Of a stretch of 64,000 nucleotides of DNA, positions 42,956 through 56,190 are shown one piece after another. The notes beneath the pieces are model-generated. The model ran no database searches. It saw nothing but the letters and a program-made list of their open reading frames with translations, and was not told the origin of the DNA. Source of the DNA: Terebella lapidaria (lineage: Eukaryota; Annelida; Polychaeta; Terebellida; Terebellidae). The position numbers were made by a program, and so were the translations under genes. Position 1 is the stretch's first letter, and the number at the start of each line of letters is the position of its first letter. The stretch spans positions 7,787,667 to 7,851,666 of the forward strand of contig OX424568.1 in assembly GCA_949152475.1 (NCBI GenBank), read 5' to 3'.

Positions 42956-44714
42956 CGCAGTACGCCAGTCTGAGGCTGCCGGATGACAAGAAATCAGCCA
43001 GCAATGTGAATCGAACCAATAAATCTTGAAATATGACTCCCGTTAGCAGATAATCGGTGTGAAATTGCGGCGCACACCTACAAAATAATACCTGCAATCG
43101 AAATATAAAGTCCGTTCATGCCGCACTTCGAACGTGGCCAGCGCACAGCTCGTTCGATGGTCTGACAGGGCGATGAAGGCGCGACCTCTTGAACTGTTAA
43201 CCCCTATATAGACAAGTTCAAGAGGGAGCAACGTCGGCTAACCATTCCCAGGCTGCTCTAAGGTTATTATGCACCAGACATGTTGATGGTCAATCGTATA
43301 ATAATAAAGATGGGATATAATTATCTTAAAAGTTATGCCGACATCCAGAGTTATATCCAGATTTATACAGAACCCTGTCTGAAACAAACAAGTGTGTCGG
43401 ACTAGATTCATTATTGGAGGGGGGGGGGGGGGCAACTGGTCAAGCGACCGAGCGAAGTGAGGTGGCTATAGTGGTAGGTTAAACGGCGTGGGGTCTGGGG
43501 CCCGCCCAAGGGCCCCAGAAGCCAGAGCGTTTTTCATGTTCTGTGGTTGATTCTGAGCTCTCTCTGGCTCTGATTGAGTATTTTTCATTCCACACATGCA
43601 TGTAAATATTGCTGGTATCCAAATTTATTTATCCCAAAACTACTCATTGTCACTTTACATATTATGTTATATAGCTTAAAGAGCTCATGATTAATGACAC
43701 TCAATTGCATAATTATTGACCAACGAATGTTAGGCCTATGAAACGCTGTAATGCACCTTAACATATTTCTGAGTCACTTTTGTTGAAAATATATTGTGGG
43801 GCTCTACCCCCCCCCCCCCCCCTCCAGCCCCCGTTTCCCCGGTCAAAAATATCAAAAGAGGAATATTATATTCATATTTCGTTACATGTAGGTGCATACC
43901 CACATTTCCTATAGCTTCTTCCTCTCTCTTTTTTTCTCCTTCTTTTTCTCTTGTTTTCACGGCCCAATAAGGGGGGGGGGGGGCGCGCCGGGTGACCCTG
44001 GGAGTGTTGACCCTGGGAGTCCGCATGCTATGTACAGTGCACTGACCAGTTACATGTACGGAAAGGGAAACGAGACATTGTGATAATTACACATGAGAGG
44101 GATAATTGTAAAAATAATATTCATGTCAAAAAACAAATCAGTATACAGTAGTGCATGGAATATTGAGTCATACATCCTCTATGTCTAGTGCTGAGAAGCT
44201 TTGCATTAATCATATTATACTGTGTTTTAGGTAAGATGACATCATTGTGAACAGGAAAACATAACCCTGAATTAGTAAATATATACATAAGAAGTCCAGA
44301 TAAGGACCTTGGCCCTGACATGGCCTATCATTTCACGAGTTGGCAATTTGGGATTGCTACATTTACCACACAAGATATGTACATCACACGCGTGCGTCAA
44401 GTGGGTCAGTGCTCAACTTCAAAACCAAAGCAAGAACCCTGGATGGTGCCGCATAGACTATGAACGGAATACAGATACATCGAACCGAGGCAACATACCA
44501 TATAAGTTGGGTATAGGTGATACATGATATACAAGGTACATACAAAAAAGCTAAAATTTTGTTTCTATAAGCACATATCCCTATGGACTATAGTGCATGA
44601 CTGCATGCATAACATCTGATAATTTGTTAATCATCCACCAAGAACAATTCTCAGAAACAATGACCCATGCATCAATCGGAAGAAGTGTGAATCACTTCCA
44701 CTGAATCGTACAGC
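42956..44714. other. Spacer with poly-G/poly-C tracts
   Basis: Homopolymers of 12 or more G or C stand near 43420, 43808 (as C) and 43971. GTGACCCTGGGAGTGTTGACCCTGGGAG at 43991 is a short direct repeat. No gene recognised. Confidence 0.4.
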
Positions 44715-45030
44715 AATGTACATATATATATATATATTCTACATTCACATATGTATGTACACATACATATATATATACATGCATAATAACTACATACATA
44801 CATACATACATACCGACACACACATACATATACATACAAAATACATACACACAATCATACATGCATGCTTACACACACACACCCCACACATATACACACC
44901 TATATAGATGCATACATGTGTGTAAATACATACACACACACATGCACGCATACACACACACGCACCTACACACACACATACCCCACACATATACACAACT
45001 ATATAGATACATACAATGTACATACACATG
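44715..45030 (+). repeat. TA/CA/CATA microsatellite
   Basis: Irregular TATA, CATA and CACA iterations. A segment of about 100 bp containing CCCCACACATATACACA..TATATAGAT is duplicated (near 44880 and 44982). Open frames through it are artefacts of low complexity. Confidence 0.9.
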
Positions 45031-45470
45031 TCTGCTGAAACTGCATGAATATTTACATTTCATCAACATTTAACATTTGTTCATTCAATTTGTTATTTTC
45101 GTGTTTTTTGGTTAATTTCCAACGTATATACAATATATCTTTTATACATATTATAGATGAGGTCATATGTTAACATAATGTGGGCATGTCAGCAAATATG
45201 CGGATCACGTTCGAGTGATAGAGAATACATATATAAAGAGTTGCAATATGTGATGTAAGCGACTTGACACTGAAGGTAACCGATCACCAAAGAGTTGACA
45301 AGTCAGGTAAGTAACATTGCTCACATGAAGCGATCACGTAGACATAGTTTGTCATCATAGTTGGTCAGCAGGATCAAGTACGCACATGACAAACAGGAAT
45401 GTACTAACTTATGATATTATATCAGGACAAGAGTAGAAAATACACCAGGCCAGATTATCCCAAATGTCAT
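45031..45470. other. Spacer, nothing recognised
   Basis: No frames with known domains. ORF2 of an L1-like element would be expected here on the minus strand after the NADAR stop, but none is seen. Confidence 0.4.
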
Positions 45471-45530
45471 TTAATTCTGTTGAATTAGTTCATTACGGAT
45501 GTTCTTCAGGATTCTACCAGTCATGTTTTT

Positions 45531-46568
45531 AGGTTACCGGACCTATGGTCCGATAACCTATTGGCATGGCGTTGTGTCCGGCGTCCATCCGTCCGTCCGT
45601 TGTCCGTCCACATTTTTATCTTTAAAGTTTACGGTCGAATCTTTCTGAAATTTTGCTCAAAAATAGCTAAAGATATTCCCGGGAAAGGTTTTTTTTCGTT
45701 TTTTATTTTTCGCATTTGCCTCAAAATGGCGGCCATTTTCGTTGAAAAATGCCCAATTTTGGACTTTGACGGCCATTTTCTCAAAAACTGTTCAGACAGT
45801 TTTGAGATTTTTGTTTCAAAAGATTCCCCTTATGGACCTCTGTGATGTGTATAAGTTTGGTTGCCCTTGAATCGCCGGTCTGCGTGTGGCGGCCATTTTG
45901 AATTTCTGACTAGTCGGCGAAAAATTTCCACCCCAAATCGCATTACTATCCATTTTGGGCCATTTCCAGGGGGAAAAAAAATTTCATCCTTTGAAAAAAA
46001 TTTTGGACTTAGAAAACCTTCATAATGAGAGCTGGCATAACTGTACTCATGGAACGCCTGAAGATAGAGCTTAGAAATTGGCACTTTCGAATGGAAAGTC
46101 ATATATGGCGACTTGTGTGGTGACCTTGAATTTGACCTTGGATGACCTTAAAAGGTCAAAACAGCCATTTCTGTGTCAAAAAATGCCCAGATTTGCCTCT
46201 ATAGAAATGCTTGCAGATAAAGCTTATGTTTGCATATAGGAAGACATATATGGTACAACTAATGATGACCTTGAACTTGACCTCAGATGACCTTGAGTGC
46301 CAAATGTCTGACTCGGAATGTGTACATGGGCCTGAACGGCCTATACACTTGCACCCAGACGTATCTTTGTATTTTGAACATATAGAAAATCAAATACCGC
46401 ACCCGTACATGTAATGGTGACATTGAAGTTCACATGGATGACCTTGATTGGTAAATCTCATGGTCATAATGTTCACACTGATAGCCTTGATTGATAAATC
46501 TCAAGGTCTATTACATTCCATAATCCAAACCAAAATTGTTCAGTAACCTATCTTAGCCTTTGGGCTAA
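45531..46568 (+). mobile_element. Helentron-like element, copy 2
   Basis: Begins with the same 29-bp palindrome as 1486-1514 and ends AGCCTTTGGGCTAA. Five T precede and six T follow. It has no long minisatellite but retains TGACCTTGAATTTGACCTT. The minus-strand NADAR frame continues on both sides, which fixes both ends of the insertion to within the T run. Confidence 0.8.
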
Positions 46569-47056
46569 TTTTTTCCTTTCCAAAGTGACGTTTCCAGAAC
46601 ATTCTCGTCACTTAGATGAATTCCGATGCCCCAGTTTGTATCCTTGGAGGCTTCCCCAAGTGACTTCTTTCCGGTTGTTACTAGGAAGTCGTGATATGCT
46701 GAGATTTGGGTGAATTTTGCTCGGATGCCGTTCTCCATCACTTTCGGGCCTGTGGATGACCATCTGTATGGAGTCTTCACACTGTCGCCAATTGACTTGG
46801 CCTGTTCTGGGTCACAAGAGTACAAGATTTTTTGCGCAGCAGCCTCGCCCTTGGCTACCACAGCTTTCTGGTGCTGGTGGTAGTGCTCTACTGCGTTGAA
46901 GGTGGTCCCATCTACTTCGAAGTGGCCCACAGCAAAGTTGCTCAATGGCGAGTACCTGCCGAGGAATCCCACCGATGAGGAGTCTTCTTTAGTGTGGATT
47001 GGAAATACTGGCTCTGGCTCGTCTGAACACCGGGAGGAGAATACGTCTGCGATTTG
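46569..47056 (-). pseudogene. NADAR (YbiA/DUF1768) domain frame
   Basis: Open from 47056 (after TAG) with SDEPEPVFPIHTKEDSSSVG leading into RYSPLSNF, the family's hallmark, then NAVEHYHQHQKAVVA, DSVKTPYRW, VMENGIRAKF and LWKGKN. The apparent stop is the first TTAG of the inserted repeat and is not native. No ATG begins this frame; it was fused to ORF1 upstream. Confidence 0.8.
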
Positions 47057-47638
47057 CTATTTCTGAAGGATACTGTTGGTTTATGTAGATGGCCGTTTGT
47101 GGAATTTCAATTTTTATCCTGCTGCCAGGACTGTTTGCACGTCTTGTTTGCTGGATTGTCGAGCCACAACATTTCTTGGGTAAGTGGTCTTATCTTGTTT
47201 TGCGTAGACTATGACAAACTAGGATTGATGGGGCAATGGGGCCATCTTCTTGACACTAGTGGGGCAATCTTCTTGACATTAGTGAACACATTCTTGATGG
47301 AGGTTTTGAGGATTTCTTAGGATTCATCAGGTTCATCAGTGTTAGCAATGTGTTCAGGCACGCCTGAAATAATTATGTTGCTGTCCATTGACCTGCATTC
47401 TAGATGGGAGATTCTATCCGATAATTTTTCGTTTTCCTTTTTTAACTGTTTCAGTGCGACATCCTGGGAAGTTGAATCAGCCTGAAGTCTTCAGAACTGT
47501 AGTCTTCAGAACTGCTACCGTTTTGTTCAACTCGGCGTGCGAGGTCTTGATCTCCTCGAGTGTTTTGAAAACACTCTCTTGGAATTTTATATGCCAGGCT
47601 GGAGCTACATCATCACTAGCTGGAGTTTGTTTAGGCAT

Positions 47639-48399
47639 TCTGATTTTTTTTTGGGGGGGGGAGGGGGGTGCAAGTCAATGCAGTGAAAAATTTGTATTGC
47701 GATGACACTTCACGGCCTCCGTAGTTAGGAAAATTTTCAGCGTGAGCTGTGTTTGACCATGGAAATATATCGGGCAAAAAGTGCAACACTGTCAAAAAAG
47801 TTCATCAACCAGGAGGGCAGCAGGAATGTCTTCAAAATGAGCTAGGTCAAAATTGTTTACACGGCATCCATTACCGTACTTTTACTATATGATATCAAGC
47901 TCGTGTGGCCAGAGAGGACTCAAAGATACCAGAGATAGATTCAAACAATCAAAGTGCTGGACGTACGGATCAAGTAACACTCGAAGCAATGAAGATGAGT
48001 GTGTAAACATGGGTTGGACCACGCAGGAGTGCACTGCAATCAACACAGCCTCGGATCGCTCGGATAATTCGCAAACATTAAATAGTAGATGTTGGCATAG
48101 TCTTTTCCACATACATGTATATGGTCATTTTATGGGGGGGGGGGGGGGGGCTTACACAGAGTGCATGGGGGCAGTCTCAGGTACACAACAGGATACAGCC
48201 ATACTTTCCTCTTATCTGCAATAAGTTACTTTTTATTATCTTATTTTTTGTCATTGTAGAAAAGAAATATTTTGGATTAGCTTATGAATAATTAAGTTTC
48301 TGAAAATGCTGTTTATCTAGCTTTGTATTTCCATCCATTTGTCGGTTTTCAAAGACGTATCATATCACACTTTCCAATCGCGGTATGCTTCTCATTTCT
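47639..48399. other. Spacer with two poly-G tracts
   Basis: G-rich tracts at about 47653-47668 and 48136-48151. The first directly precedes the ORF1 start on the minus strand (as poly-C). No gene recognised. Confidence 0.4.
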
Positions 48400-51300
48400 C
48401 TAGACTAATTTACCTCGAAGCTTTATTTTTTGTCATTGGTGTATACTGTGACATGAAAAATACAGGATGCAGACTGTGATCAACAGTAATTGCATTATGT
48501 GCTAACGGGAATGCGTGATATACTTACAACAAATAAATGCGAGGGAATGCATAACATTATCTTATTGAGCCCGATAGACATAACATTATCTTATAAATAG
48601 CATTATCTTGTCTGATAAAGGTGCCGAATTACATGTATGACAAGGAATGAACAACAGGCTTGACCAGCTTGGTCTGATATTAAATTATATATATCTGGAA
48701 TAGCACCACACCAGGAAAGATCCACCATTGACTTTCGAGAGATAACCAGTTATGCCGCCTATTTCGGAGTGACAAGCATATTTTCGTATCCCTCCGTTTG
48801 TAATTTTTCAACCAAGTTATCAATGGTCTTCTGAACAGATTATTCAGGAAATTTTCTATTTCAGTGTGTGACGTTGGGAATGCAGATCCTATGCTATTTT
48901 TACATGGAATACTAGGTACTGCACATTATTAACATAACGTCAAATTGAAATATTGGACATTGTGTACAACAAATGTATCAATAATAATAAATATAAAGCC
49001 TGATGTTTGTGAACATGATTGTATATAAAGCCTGGCATTGTATACAACAAATGTAGTATAATGCCTGGTTATTTTCATTGCTCTGGTAAAGAATCGTTAC
49101 AGGCTGCATATTTTCACCTTTTTATCAAATAAAACATATACACTTTCTATCCTCGACCTCCCTTCGATGCATTCCATATTCCCATGAAAGAGTTCAAATT
49201 CGATAGACGATCCTTTGTTAGTATGACCACCATTTTGCAAGGTATCAGTTAGATGAAATTGCACTCCAAGGCTTCCAGGGCGACGTGTTCAAACTGTTGT
49301 GTAATTCGATCTTTACACTCCGACAGACTTTAGCATTATTTCATTCTGATAAATAATTGTTGACATCTACGAAACAGTGAAATGGAACACTGACAAAACC
49401 GTTCATAATATCCATTAATATTTTAGCATTTTTCTATCGTCCCTCATAATCAAACATGTACGTGATCATGTGACTGACTTGACATAACAGCAAATAGTAG
49501 AAAATGGTCATTCGTCATCCGATATGGATATTGGATATGACAACTGAACAAAATACAGGAACACAACACCAGCATGAGTGTAGCGATATGTATCATATCA
49601 TAATGCACTAAGAACATAAAACCCCCACTACCAGCATTTGATCAAAACTGATAATAGTGCAATAAACAACAAGAACACAAAACCGAGTGACAAGTTTGGT
49701 GTAAACTTTGGGGATACTCGATGCACCTGGTACCAGATTTTGTTCCAATAGGATCAAATTGCTGCATCGCACCCTGTAATTCGAGCTTCAAATTTGTACT
49801 GGATTTCGAAGTTGCAAAAATGTTTCCGCGCTTAACAAAAATGCTAAAACTGTAACCGAACCGCAATTAGTCGGTCATTCAAGCCCCAATGTTTATAATA
49901 ACACGTGAAGAAGTACAACTGAGAACGCCAGATAATTGTTACAGTTACTCGTGAAGATAAGCAACTGCATGTCGATGCTTGACATCGTATTTACCTCACT
50001 TAGTTCATGAAAAAAAATTTCGATTATTCCAACAAAACCTCTCTCTTTATCAACAAGTATTCCATTTCAAAGGCAAATGAGTTCGATTGTTCTGATATAC
50101 CACCTGTTCACATATGTGCGTCACAACTACCTTTACCAGGGATGGATTACAACAGATGTACGGGATTCTTTCTTCTCCACTAATCCAACAACAAGTTCAT
50201 ATTTTTTTTCGACTGATAAGCAGAAAAAAACCTAAAAGCACTCAGTCATGAAGCTCAACTGGATGAACAAAATTGCATTTTCCATCCTTTGATAAATTAT
50301 ATTGATTCGATGGAAAATTGTAGATCAGCACCATCCATAATTTGACATTACAAATATTCTGGAAATTGTTACATATAATCATTGATTGATCATTGAGACC
50401 TGATTTGATTAGGTACTTATATACTCGTCATATATCTGTTTCATGGGGTTAGTTTCAGATTTCTAAATTATTTTCATAGGTTGTTGGGTAGTTGTATACT
50501 AATTCCATCAGGTGTACAGTAGAAACAACTACATTTACCACACTGTCTGCCCCTGATGACACCAGTTTGTCTTTTGATAAAATAATTGGTCGGGCTTTGT
50601 TTCTATTGCAAAATGTTGTATTTTATGTTTGTTATTGGAATCATCACAATTTGGCTGTATAGGTGGTAATAGATTGATACTTACAATTTCAGTGCTTGTG
50701 GAAAAGTGGTCATTTGTGATACCATACAACGTTGCCTCGTTCATGTAGAACATATGTGATAAGGCATGCTAGACGCTCAGTTTGAAAACGACTGAAGTTG
50801 AAATACATGTGCATGTACACATGAAGACACATATGCATATTAACATGATGTGTTGCAAGCGAAAGCGACAATAGCGAATCCTACTGTAAACATATTCTGT
50901 ATTAATAAAGTCTCGCTATACTTGGAGAATAATTTTGGAAAACATATTCTCAACACATTTTGTAAGAAAAGAAACTACAATTTAGAAGGAGTAGGTAATG
51001 TCAAAATCGTGTTTGGCATGAGATATCTGCTTCCACCTACGACGACCGAAGAGATATTATTATTGAGAGATCTGCTAGAATTCTTATATTCATTACGCTT
51101 TTGATAACATTTGTATAAGTAGTCGCTTCTATTCACGACTCCCGGGGACAATCGATGTGGATAACTCAACACATATGATTAATTTTGAAACGATTACAAA
51201 AGAATACATGATATTGCTATGGCATATTTTATATACCAATTTATAGCATATCAATTTGCGACACAATGCACAGAAATGTCAAAATAAGCTTTTGACGCAG

Positions 51301-51830
51301 CTATCTAAATCTCCTATTCACATATGGCGTCATAAATACTCATTATAATAGAAATGGAGCTTCAATGATTCAGTGTTCAGGTATCAAAGTTCGACACAAC
51401 ATATCTAGAGAACGAGTAAAGTTATTTTGATTCCGTAAAAACTAGCCAATTTGTGTGTGTTTTTTTTAAATTATTCCATCAAACAAAACAGGGTAATTTC
51501 GAATACATCTCGCTCACAAGTAGAAGGATTGGCAGCTTTGTTGACGGTACCGCATCATGAATTATGATAGATGTTGTATTTATGGAACGGAAGCAGTATC
51601 TTCGCTGTGTCTATCTGTACATTCTTGATGGAAGTCTCTCTATGAACAGTTGTACCAAATACAATTAGATCAACGAAACAAATGCATTATTATTATTATT
51701 ATTATTTGCATCGCCTAGAATATCACTGCATGTGGTTGCGCTTGTGCGGTGGACAAATTAATTATAAATCGCGATTGCTATCCGTGTAACCGCAACACTC
51801 CACGTTTGTATAAAAATAAACTATTATATT
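48400..51830 (+). repeat. Tandem unit 4 (paralogous block)
   Basis: Collinear with units 2 and 3: an ATACTTACAACAAATAAATG segment near 48518, CAGGCTGCATATTTTCACC near 49100, a CACCCTGTAATTCGAG segment near 49770, GATATACCACCTGTTCACAT near 50093 and GTGGTTGCGCTTGTGCGG near 51730. A ~360-bp repeat fragment lies at 50395-50693. An (ATT)n run at 51686-51706 is also present. No intact gene. Confidence 0.6.
50395..50693 (-). repeat. ~360-bp dispersed repeat, single copy
   Basis: Same family as 6030-6868; on the minus strand it begins at GTAAGTATCAATC and keeps the SINLLPPIQPNCDDSNN frame. Confidence 0.75.
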
Positions 51831-53846
51831 CTTCTCAGCATCAATTTCATATCATAATTGTGTCGTACACAAAACGATATATTGTGGCGAAGTTTTGTCC
51901 TATGTATATTTTTTTATTCTGATTCATTACTAACGTATGGAGCGCTTCACTAAATAACATTCTCAGCTATTTTCGATCAAAACCTCATACATTCATAGTT
52001 GGCTGTTTGTAATAGACGTAGAATCAATACCCAGTAATTAGTATTCTGAGCTAACAAAACAGGGTCCGTTGTCCAATCAGAATTGTCCGAATTTTTTCAA
52101 TCGATTTTTTTTCTTTAATGGTTTTTCTTTCAACGGCATTTAGTGAATCAGCCAACAACGACCCACCCAAATCGTAGCTATTGTGCGAAGATTAAACAGA
52201 GTTGACCATAAGAAAACAATGATTTATCCGATAGACCAGGTGAAGATTTGCATTGTATTGTTCAACAATAATACAAGCAATACTCTCGTTTGATTGTTAA
52301 ATAGAATGTGCGGCAGAAATGAAAAACTCCAATGGACAACAGTTCTTGGATGACAGATAGCAAGTTACGATGAGAGCGTTATGATTTTTTTTATAAGACT
52401 TGAATTTCGTCTTAGGCGCTACATAGGTTTTCCCAAGTTTAGACGACTTCCGGTCAGTGGTTGATCACAGATCAACGCCATGAACACTGAAACGAAAGGT
52501 TCTCGAAAACATATGTAAATACTAGTTACTTTCCACACACATGAACACGGTCATGATATACTGACGGTATATATGATAAAAATGTTATATTCGTATTAAC
52601 CATAACACGCTTGTTGCTTTTTCCCTCACATAGGGTCACGATTACGATCGCTGTAAAACAGTGTGCATTCCGATTGCATTCGGTACAACCACTGTCCGGA
52701 AGTGTAAATTAACTGCGGAACAGCGGAACTAGTATGCCGTTCTGTGATACAATAGTACGGCCTGACGGCCGCACAATAAAAGATAATGAATTTACATACT
52801 TGTAATACATGTAGATATCACCCAGAGTTTAAATTTCAGTCATGAGCAAAAGAATTGTTATTTCGTATTTAGCGGTTCTGTCACAATTCATTACAGGCAC
52901 ACAGAGGTGCAGTCTATAATTAGCCTGTATACTAAGTAGGTAGATACGACGAAAGCGAATATTATTTAGGAAGAAATTGCGCATAACTGGTTATACAAAT
53001 ACGTTTTAATCTAGCTGCGCATTTTCCGTAAACGAGAAAAGCCAAGTAATTGCTTGCGTAGAATTGGCGGAGATGCGAATCGTCAGGTTTCATTTGAAGC
53101 ATGGAAGAGAGAGTTGCCAAGTCAGTGAGTCTCAATTCCTTACTGAGAATAAAGCGTTCTAACGAATGATCACACCCCGTGCGATGAGAAATTGACTGAG
53201 TTCACTCACTTGGTAGGTTGGAGACACATAGGGCTCACTGAAGATGGCAATGACCCAGCCTTTTTTCGTGCTCTGATCATCTTGTCTGGCGAATCATCAA
53301 TATATCTCCAGACTAATTTATTCCAGATTTGCCTTTTGTCATTCGTATTGTTGCAGTATAAGGTTACATAGTCTATAATTCATAGGGAAATGATTCACGA
53401 GATCGGATATCGCTATTGTATGATGTGACTCACAATAACGCTTGCCGAGAAAGTCGACGGATGTTTCCTGTTATACATTTGATACAAGGTTGCTAAGTAT
53501 ATGTGATTATTTTCCATTCACTGAATAAGGGTAAGCATGGAAGAACCTGAACACTGACGTTTTCAGAAGCGTAAAAGTTAGCTATTTGTTGCAGACGCAC
53601 TATTTACTGACTCAACAGTAAAAAATTATTTGAATTGCAAATGTGGAACTAATCCATCATCTTGATAATCAAAAGGAACTGTTATAGCTTAAATGCCCGT
53701 TGTCGTCGTGACATGGCATACAATGAAATATCCACTATCAGCACGATTCTGGTCATCAATGGCTAATTATATCAACCGAACGAAGTCCCACGGATACAGT
53801 GGATTTGCGATCTGAACCGATTCTGATCATTTATTCTCATATGGAC
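51831..53846. other. AT-rich stretch, nothing recognised
   Basis: Only short frames. CGGCCTGACGGCCG near 52759 is a small palindrome of unknown meaning. Confidence 0.4.
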
Positions 53847-54420
53847 GTAAGTATTAATCTATTACCACCAATACAGCCAAATTTTGATGATTCCAATAAC
53901 AAACGTAAAATACAACATTTTGCAATAGAAACAAAGCCCGACCAAATACTTTATCAAAAGACACACTGGTGTCATCAGGGGCAGACAGTGTGGTAAATGT
54001 AGTTGTTCCTACTGTACACCTGATGGAATCAGTATACAACTGCCCAACAACCTATGAAAATAATTTACAAATCCGAAACAAACCCCATGGAATAGATATA
54101 TGACAAGTATATAAGTACCTAATCACAAGCCACAAGGCTACCGAGTTTATGGTATCCTCGGGGACAGACTTAACGTCCACCAGCAGTGACACCGGCTCAG
54201 TGGTATGAATGTAAGTATCAATCCATTACCACCAATACAGCCAAATTTTGATGATTCCAATAACCATGATAACAAACGTAAAATACAACATTTTGCAATA
54301 GAAACAAAGCCCGACCAAATACTTTATCAAAAGACACACTGGCGTCATCAGGGGCAGACAGTGTGGTAAATGTAGTTATTTCTACTGTACACCTGATGGG
54401 AATCAGTATACAACTGCCGC
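53847..54420 (+). repeat. ~360-bp dispersed repeat, two copies in inverse orientation
   Basis: GTAAGTATCAATC starts copies at about 53847 and 54210. The first runs through to the GACAGACTTAACGTCCACC segment. Both keep the PPIQPNFDDSNN frame on the plus strand. The second has an 8-base insertion and is truncated at about 54418. Confidence 0.8.
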
Positions 54421-55129
54421 ATGTCATAGGATTAGATAAACCGTTTCGGCTCACACGGCTTGTGAACTCTCTAGGGATGGTATCATTCGGGAATTGCTAC
54501 AATATCGAACATGCATGTTTGGAAATGCCCAGACATGAGACATTGTTTTCGGATAAATAATGAATAAATACTTAATAATATGAGCATTCAAGTTGTAATT
54601 TGAGAACAAATCACTGATGGGATGATATGTTTATCATATGGGAGACAGGCTCGTCGTAACCTTTAACCAGATCAGTACGACCATGAAAGTTCTTCAATGT
54701 CGGTCCCAGTCTATCTGTTACATATACCTAATTAAGCAGTTCGGGAGTCAAACCTGTGTTCTGAATATGAATTCTTGGTAGCATGAATATGCTTTTCCAT
54801 AACGTATTAACTGGGAAACGTAGTCGCCATTTTTGTCAAGATTCACCCACAGTTGCCCCTATCGTCTTTAAGTAGTTTGTATAGCGCAAACAAACCCAAA
54901 AGCGTGTTTTCGTGTGACAAATAAAGATTGTGTATATAAAATATTTTTGTTAAACAGCTTTTGCACAGTGCACAAATCTTATTGCGACCGTAACTTGTTC
55001 TGAAATTGACACTGAAAATCTAGTTTCTCAAAAATTGCACAAATTTTATTTAGACTGTAAATTGTTCTGAATTTGACAATGAAAATCTAATCTAATTTCT
55101 CAAAAACATATAGAAATTCAAACATTTTT
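54421..55129. other. AT-rich spacer
   Basis: Nothing recognised. AATTTCTCAAAAA-type short repeats near 55020-55110 only. Confidence 0.4.
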
Positions 55130-56190
55130 AGGTTACCGGACCTATGGTTCGATAACCTATAGGCATGGCGTTGTGTCCGTCGTCCGTCGTCGTCCACATG
55201 TTTATCTTCTTTGTTTACATGCATATTTTTCTGGAATTTGGCACAAAAATGCCTTCAAGGAGGTATTTATTATTTTTTTATGCTATTATTTCAAAATGGC
55301 GGCCAATTTTCTCAAAATGTCCAGTAACTTTTTTTCTTATTGATGCATAACACTTTTCATATATACTGCTGTGATTTGTATAAGTTTCGTTGACGTTGAA
55401 TCGCTCGAATTGGGCCATTTTGATCCAAATGGGACTTTCCCATGGTAAATTCTCCTATGCTTTTTAATGGGACACAATATGCCCAATATCTAACTTAATA
55501 TTGAGATTAGAAATTAGGAATCAATTTTGGACATATAGGAAATGACCTATGCTGAATATTCTCGTGACCTTGAATTTGACCTCTGACCTCAAGATCAAGA
55601 GCACAAAATGGTTAATATCTCGTTTATTATTGACTTTACAGCTTAGGAATCAATTTTGAAAATATAGAAAATGATATATTCTGAATATTGTCATGATCTT
55701 GAATTCGATCTTTCATCTCATTTCCAAGGTCAAAGGACAATATGGCTAAAATCTTGCTCCTCTATTGACTTCATGGCTTGGGAACCAATTGTGGACATAT
55801 AGAAAATGATATACACTGAATATTTTGATGACCTTTAATTTGACCTTGAACTTTTTTTCAAGGTCAGTGCACCAATTGGCTAATATCTCGCTCATTATCG
55901 ACTTTACAGCTTAGGAATCTATAGTGAACATGGAGGAAATGGTATATGCTGAATATATTGGTGACCTTGAGTTTGATCTTTGACCTCATTTTCGCTTACT
56001 ATCGACTACAGCTTAGAAATCAATTGCAAACATAGAGATTATTAATCAATTGTGGTCAAACTACGAGTGATTTATGCTGAATATTTGTGACCTCTGATAT
56101 ATTGACCATTGACTTTATTTTCAAGGTCATGGGACAAAAGGCTAATATCTAAAATATACCTGTCCGGTACCTTTCTTGGCCCTTGGCTAA
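55130..56190 (+). mobile_element. Helentron-like element, copy 3
   Basis: Starts with the 29-bp palindrome (one change) and CGTC repeats, has about five degenerate ~134-bp units with TGACCTTGAATTTGACC, and ends with CCGGTACCTTTC and GGCCCTTGGCTAA before an eight-T run. Older and more divergent than copy 1. Confidence 0.75.

Larger units (their letters stand above)
45471..47638 (-). pseudogene. L1-like ORF1 relic with C-terminal NADAR domain, split by an insertion
   Basis: Starts MPKQTPASDDVAP at 47638. A coiled-coil region follows, then KENEKLSDRISHLECRSMDS with NIIISGVPE (Transposase_22-like ORF1 of L1/Tx1 elements), and INQQYPSEIANRRRILLPVF near 47080. Several stops and frameshifts break it. 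An adjoining frame from 47056 carries a NADAR (YbiA-like) domain: YSPLSNFAVGHFEVDG, EHYHQHQKA, SLWKGKN. At 46568 the Helentron-like copy 2 interrupts the domain. Its last part, TGRILKNIRNELIQQN and a stop, lies beyond at 45471-45525. NADAR enzymes act on N-glycosidic or ADP-ribose-type compounds; the function in a LINE is unknown. Confidence 0.75.

Noticed and set aside
44672..45073. Overlapping open frames on both strands
   Set aside because: Produced by CA/TA/CATA microsatellite; low-complexity translation.
46565..46972. NADAR frame as a free-standing host gene
   Set aside because: No own ATG, apparent stop created by an inserted repeat, upstream L1-like ORF1 on the same strand.
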